64,000 nucleotides of DNA from contig NZ_BCVC01000003.1 in assembly GCF_001591545.1 (NCBI RefSeq), positions 62,001 to 126,000 of the forward strand. Direction: 5' to 3'. Position 1 is the first letter of the stretch, and each line of letters begins with the position of its first letter. The notes under the pieces were generated by a model, which saw only the letters and a program-made list of their open reading frames with translations, searched no databases and was not told the DNA's origin. The position numbers and the translations under genes are program-made. Shown piece after piece: positions 63,601 to 64,000 of the stretch. The stretch comes from Lederbergia lenta NBRC 16444 (GTDB taxonomy: Bacteria > Bacillota > Bacilli > Bacillales > Bacillaceae_C).

Positions 63601-64000
63601 TTATTCATAAAAGAATTTGACATTAATATCCTGATTATAATCACCAAAATCTTTACCAAAAAGATTTACTCCCCCTGGATGAATAGTAGTATCAGGTGAA
63701 GAAATTTTAAAACTAATTGCCCCTTTTTTATCCTTTAATAATTCTTCAAGAGTTAAATTATTTACTTTGACTCCATCTAAAAAGGTTCCATTATTATCAA
63801 CTTTTATTGTTTTTAAAATTCCATATTCTGTTCCTAACTCCCACCATTTTGGAGTGAGTTTTCCCTTTCGATCCCCGAAATCACCAGGGCTTGTCCACGT
63901 TGTTAAGAGAATATCATCTAAGTAGAATTCAATATCAGATTTAAAATTGTTGTTATACCCAGCGTATTCAGAGCATAATTCACAAGATATTTCAACAGAT
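63601..64000 (-). CDS. C-terminal domain of an ArsR-type HTH regulator, truncated by the window edge
   Basis: The frame is open from the right edge to a TAA at 63601-63603 (132 residues). It reads SVEISCELCSEYAG, then SDIEFYLDDILLTTWTSPGD, FGDRKGKLTPKWWELGTEYG and GGVNLFGKDFGDYNQDINVK. I recognise this as the effector half of approximately 300-aa winged-helix (ArsR-like) regulators found in Bacillus and Paenibacillus, often near carbohydrate genes. The DNA-binding half is outside the window. Confidence 0.65.
   Translation of the reverse strand, partial: SVEISCELCSEYAGYNNNFKSDIEFYLDDILLTTWTSPGDFGDRKGKLTPKWWELGTEYGILKTIKVDNNGTFLDGVKVNNLTLEELLKDKKGAISFKISSPDTTIHPGGVNLFGKDFGDYNQDINVKFFYE

Overview
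The window is a low-GC chromosomal segment of a spore-forming member of the Bacillaceae. The evidence is the codon and base composition, strong AGGAGG-type ribosome binding sites, frequent GTG/TTG starts, and a gene set typical of Bacillus and its relatives: spore-coat laccase CotA, nano-RNase NrnB, KatE-type catalases, YdbS/YdbT, YwqG, AzlCD, Spo0M-like and EcsC-family proteins. A genus cannot be fixed from sequence reading alone. No rRNA, tRNA, CRISPR array, prophage or intact insertion sequence was seen. Mobile-element traces are limited to a TnpB-like relic and decayed repeats.

Layout. 0-8.3 kb: an edge-truncated PAS sensor, a polysaccharide deacetylase, the 3' half of a sodium/solute symporter (pseudogene), cotA, nrnB, and a large membrane-anchored protein with a possible papain-like triad. 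8.6-12.7 kb: a SwrC-like RND pump with a divergent TetR regulator and an operator inside the pump promoter. 13-18.1 kb: a Tat-linked dehydrogenase island (cccA-tatA-tatC facing a gluconate-dehydrogenase-like small subunit and a GMC flavoprotein). 18.3-26.4 kb: azlCD and its likely regulator, an oxidoreductase, a small kinase, a minisatellite, methyltransferase, LysM, HAD and GNAT genes with gene relics between them. 26.5-29 kb: a YibE/F pair behind a palindromic operator, and the TnpB relic.

29.1-36.6 kb: a soluble PAS chemoreceptor, a two-component system, and a divergent operon of ABC permease, ABC ATPase, YdbS and YdbT. Phased TTAAGG boxes in front of that operon suggest control by the two-component system, and the content suggests defence against antimicrobial peptides. 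36.6-44.9 kb: YitT, DUF418 and DUF3231 genes, then a yybP-ykoY (manganese) riboswitch with a complete antiterminator/terminator set. The riboswitch precedes a frameshifted FbpB-like gene, a short Spo0M-like gene and an EcsC-family gene. A frameshifted small membrane gene and a YwqG pair follow.

45.3-51.4 kb: two convergent clade II catalases separated by a decayed gatA-like fragment, then a class I fructose-bisphosphate aldolase. 51.5-64 kb: a DUF4256 protein, an ankyrin lipoprotein, a GntR-ABC operon, a PadR-ABC (FtsX) operon with palindromic operators, several small genes, a cupin, a YfiT/BstA-type enzyme, and the C-terminal part of an HTH regulator running off the right edge.

The most striking items are the manganese riboswitch in front of genes not usually associated with it, the two-component/ABC/YdbST cassette, the Tat-GMC-cytochrome island, a 61-bp palindrome that shares its core with the PadR promoter operator, and two genes each broken by one missing A in a poly(A) tract.
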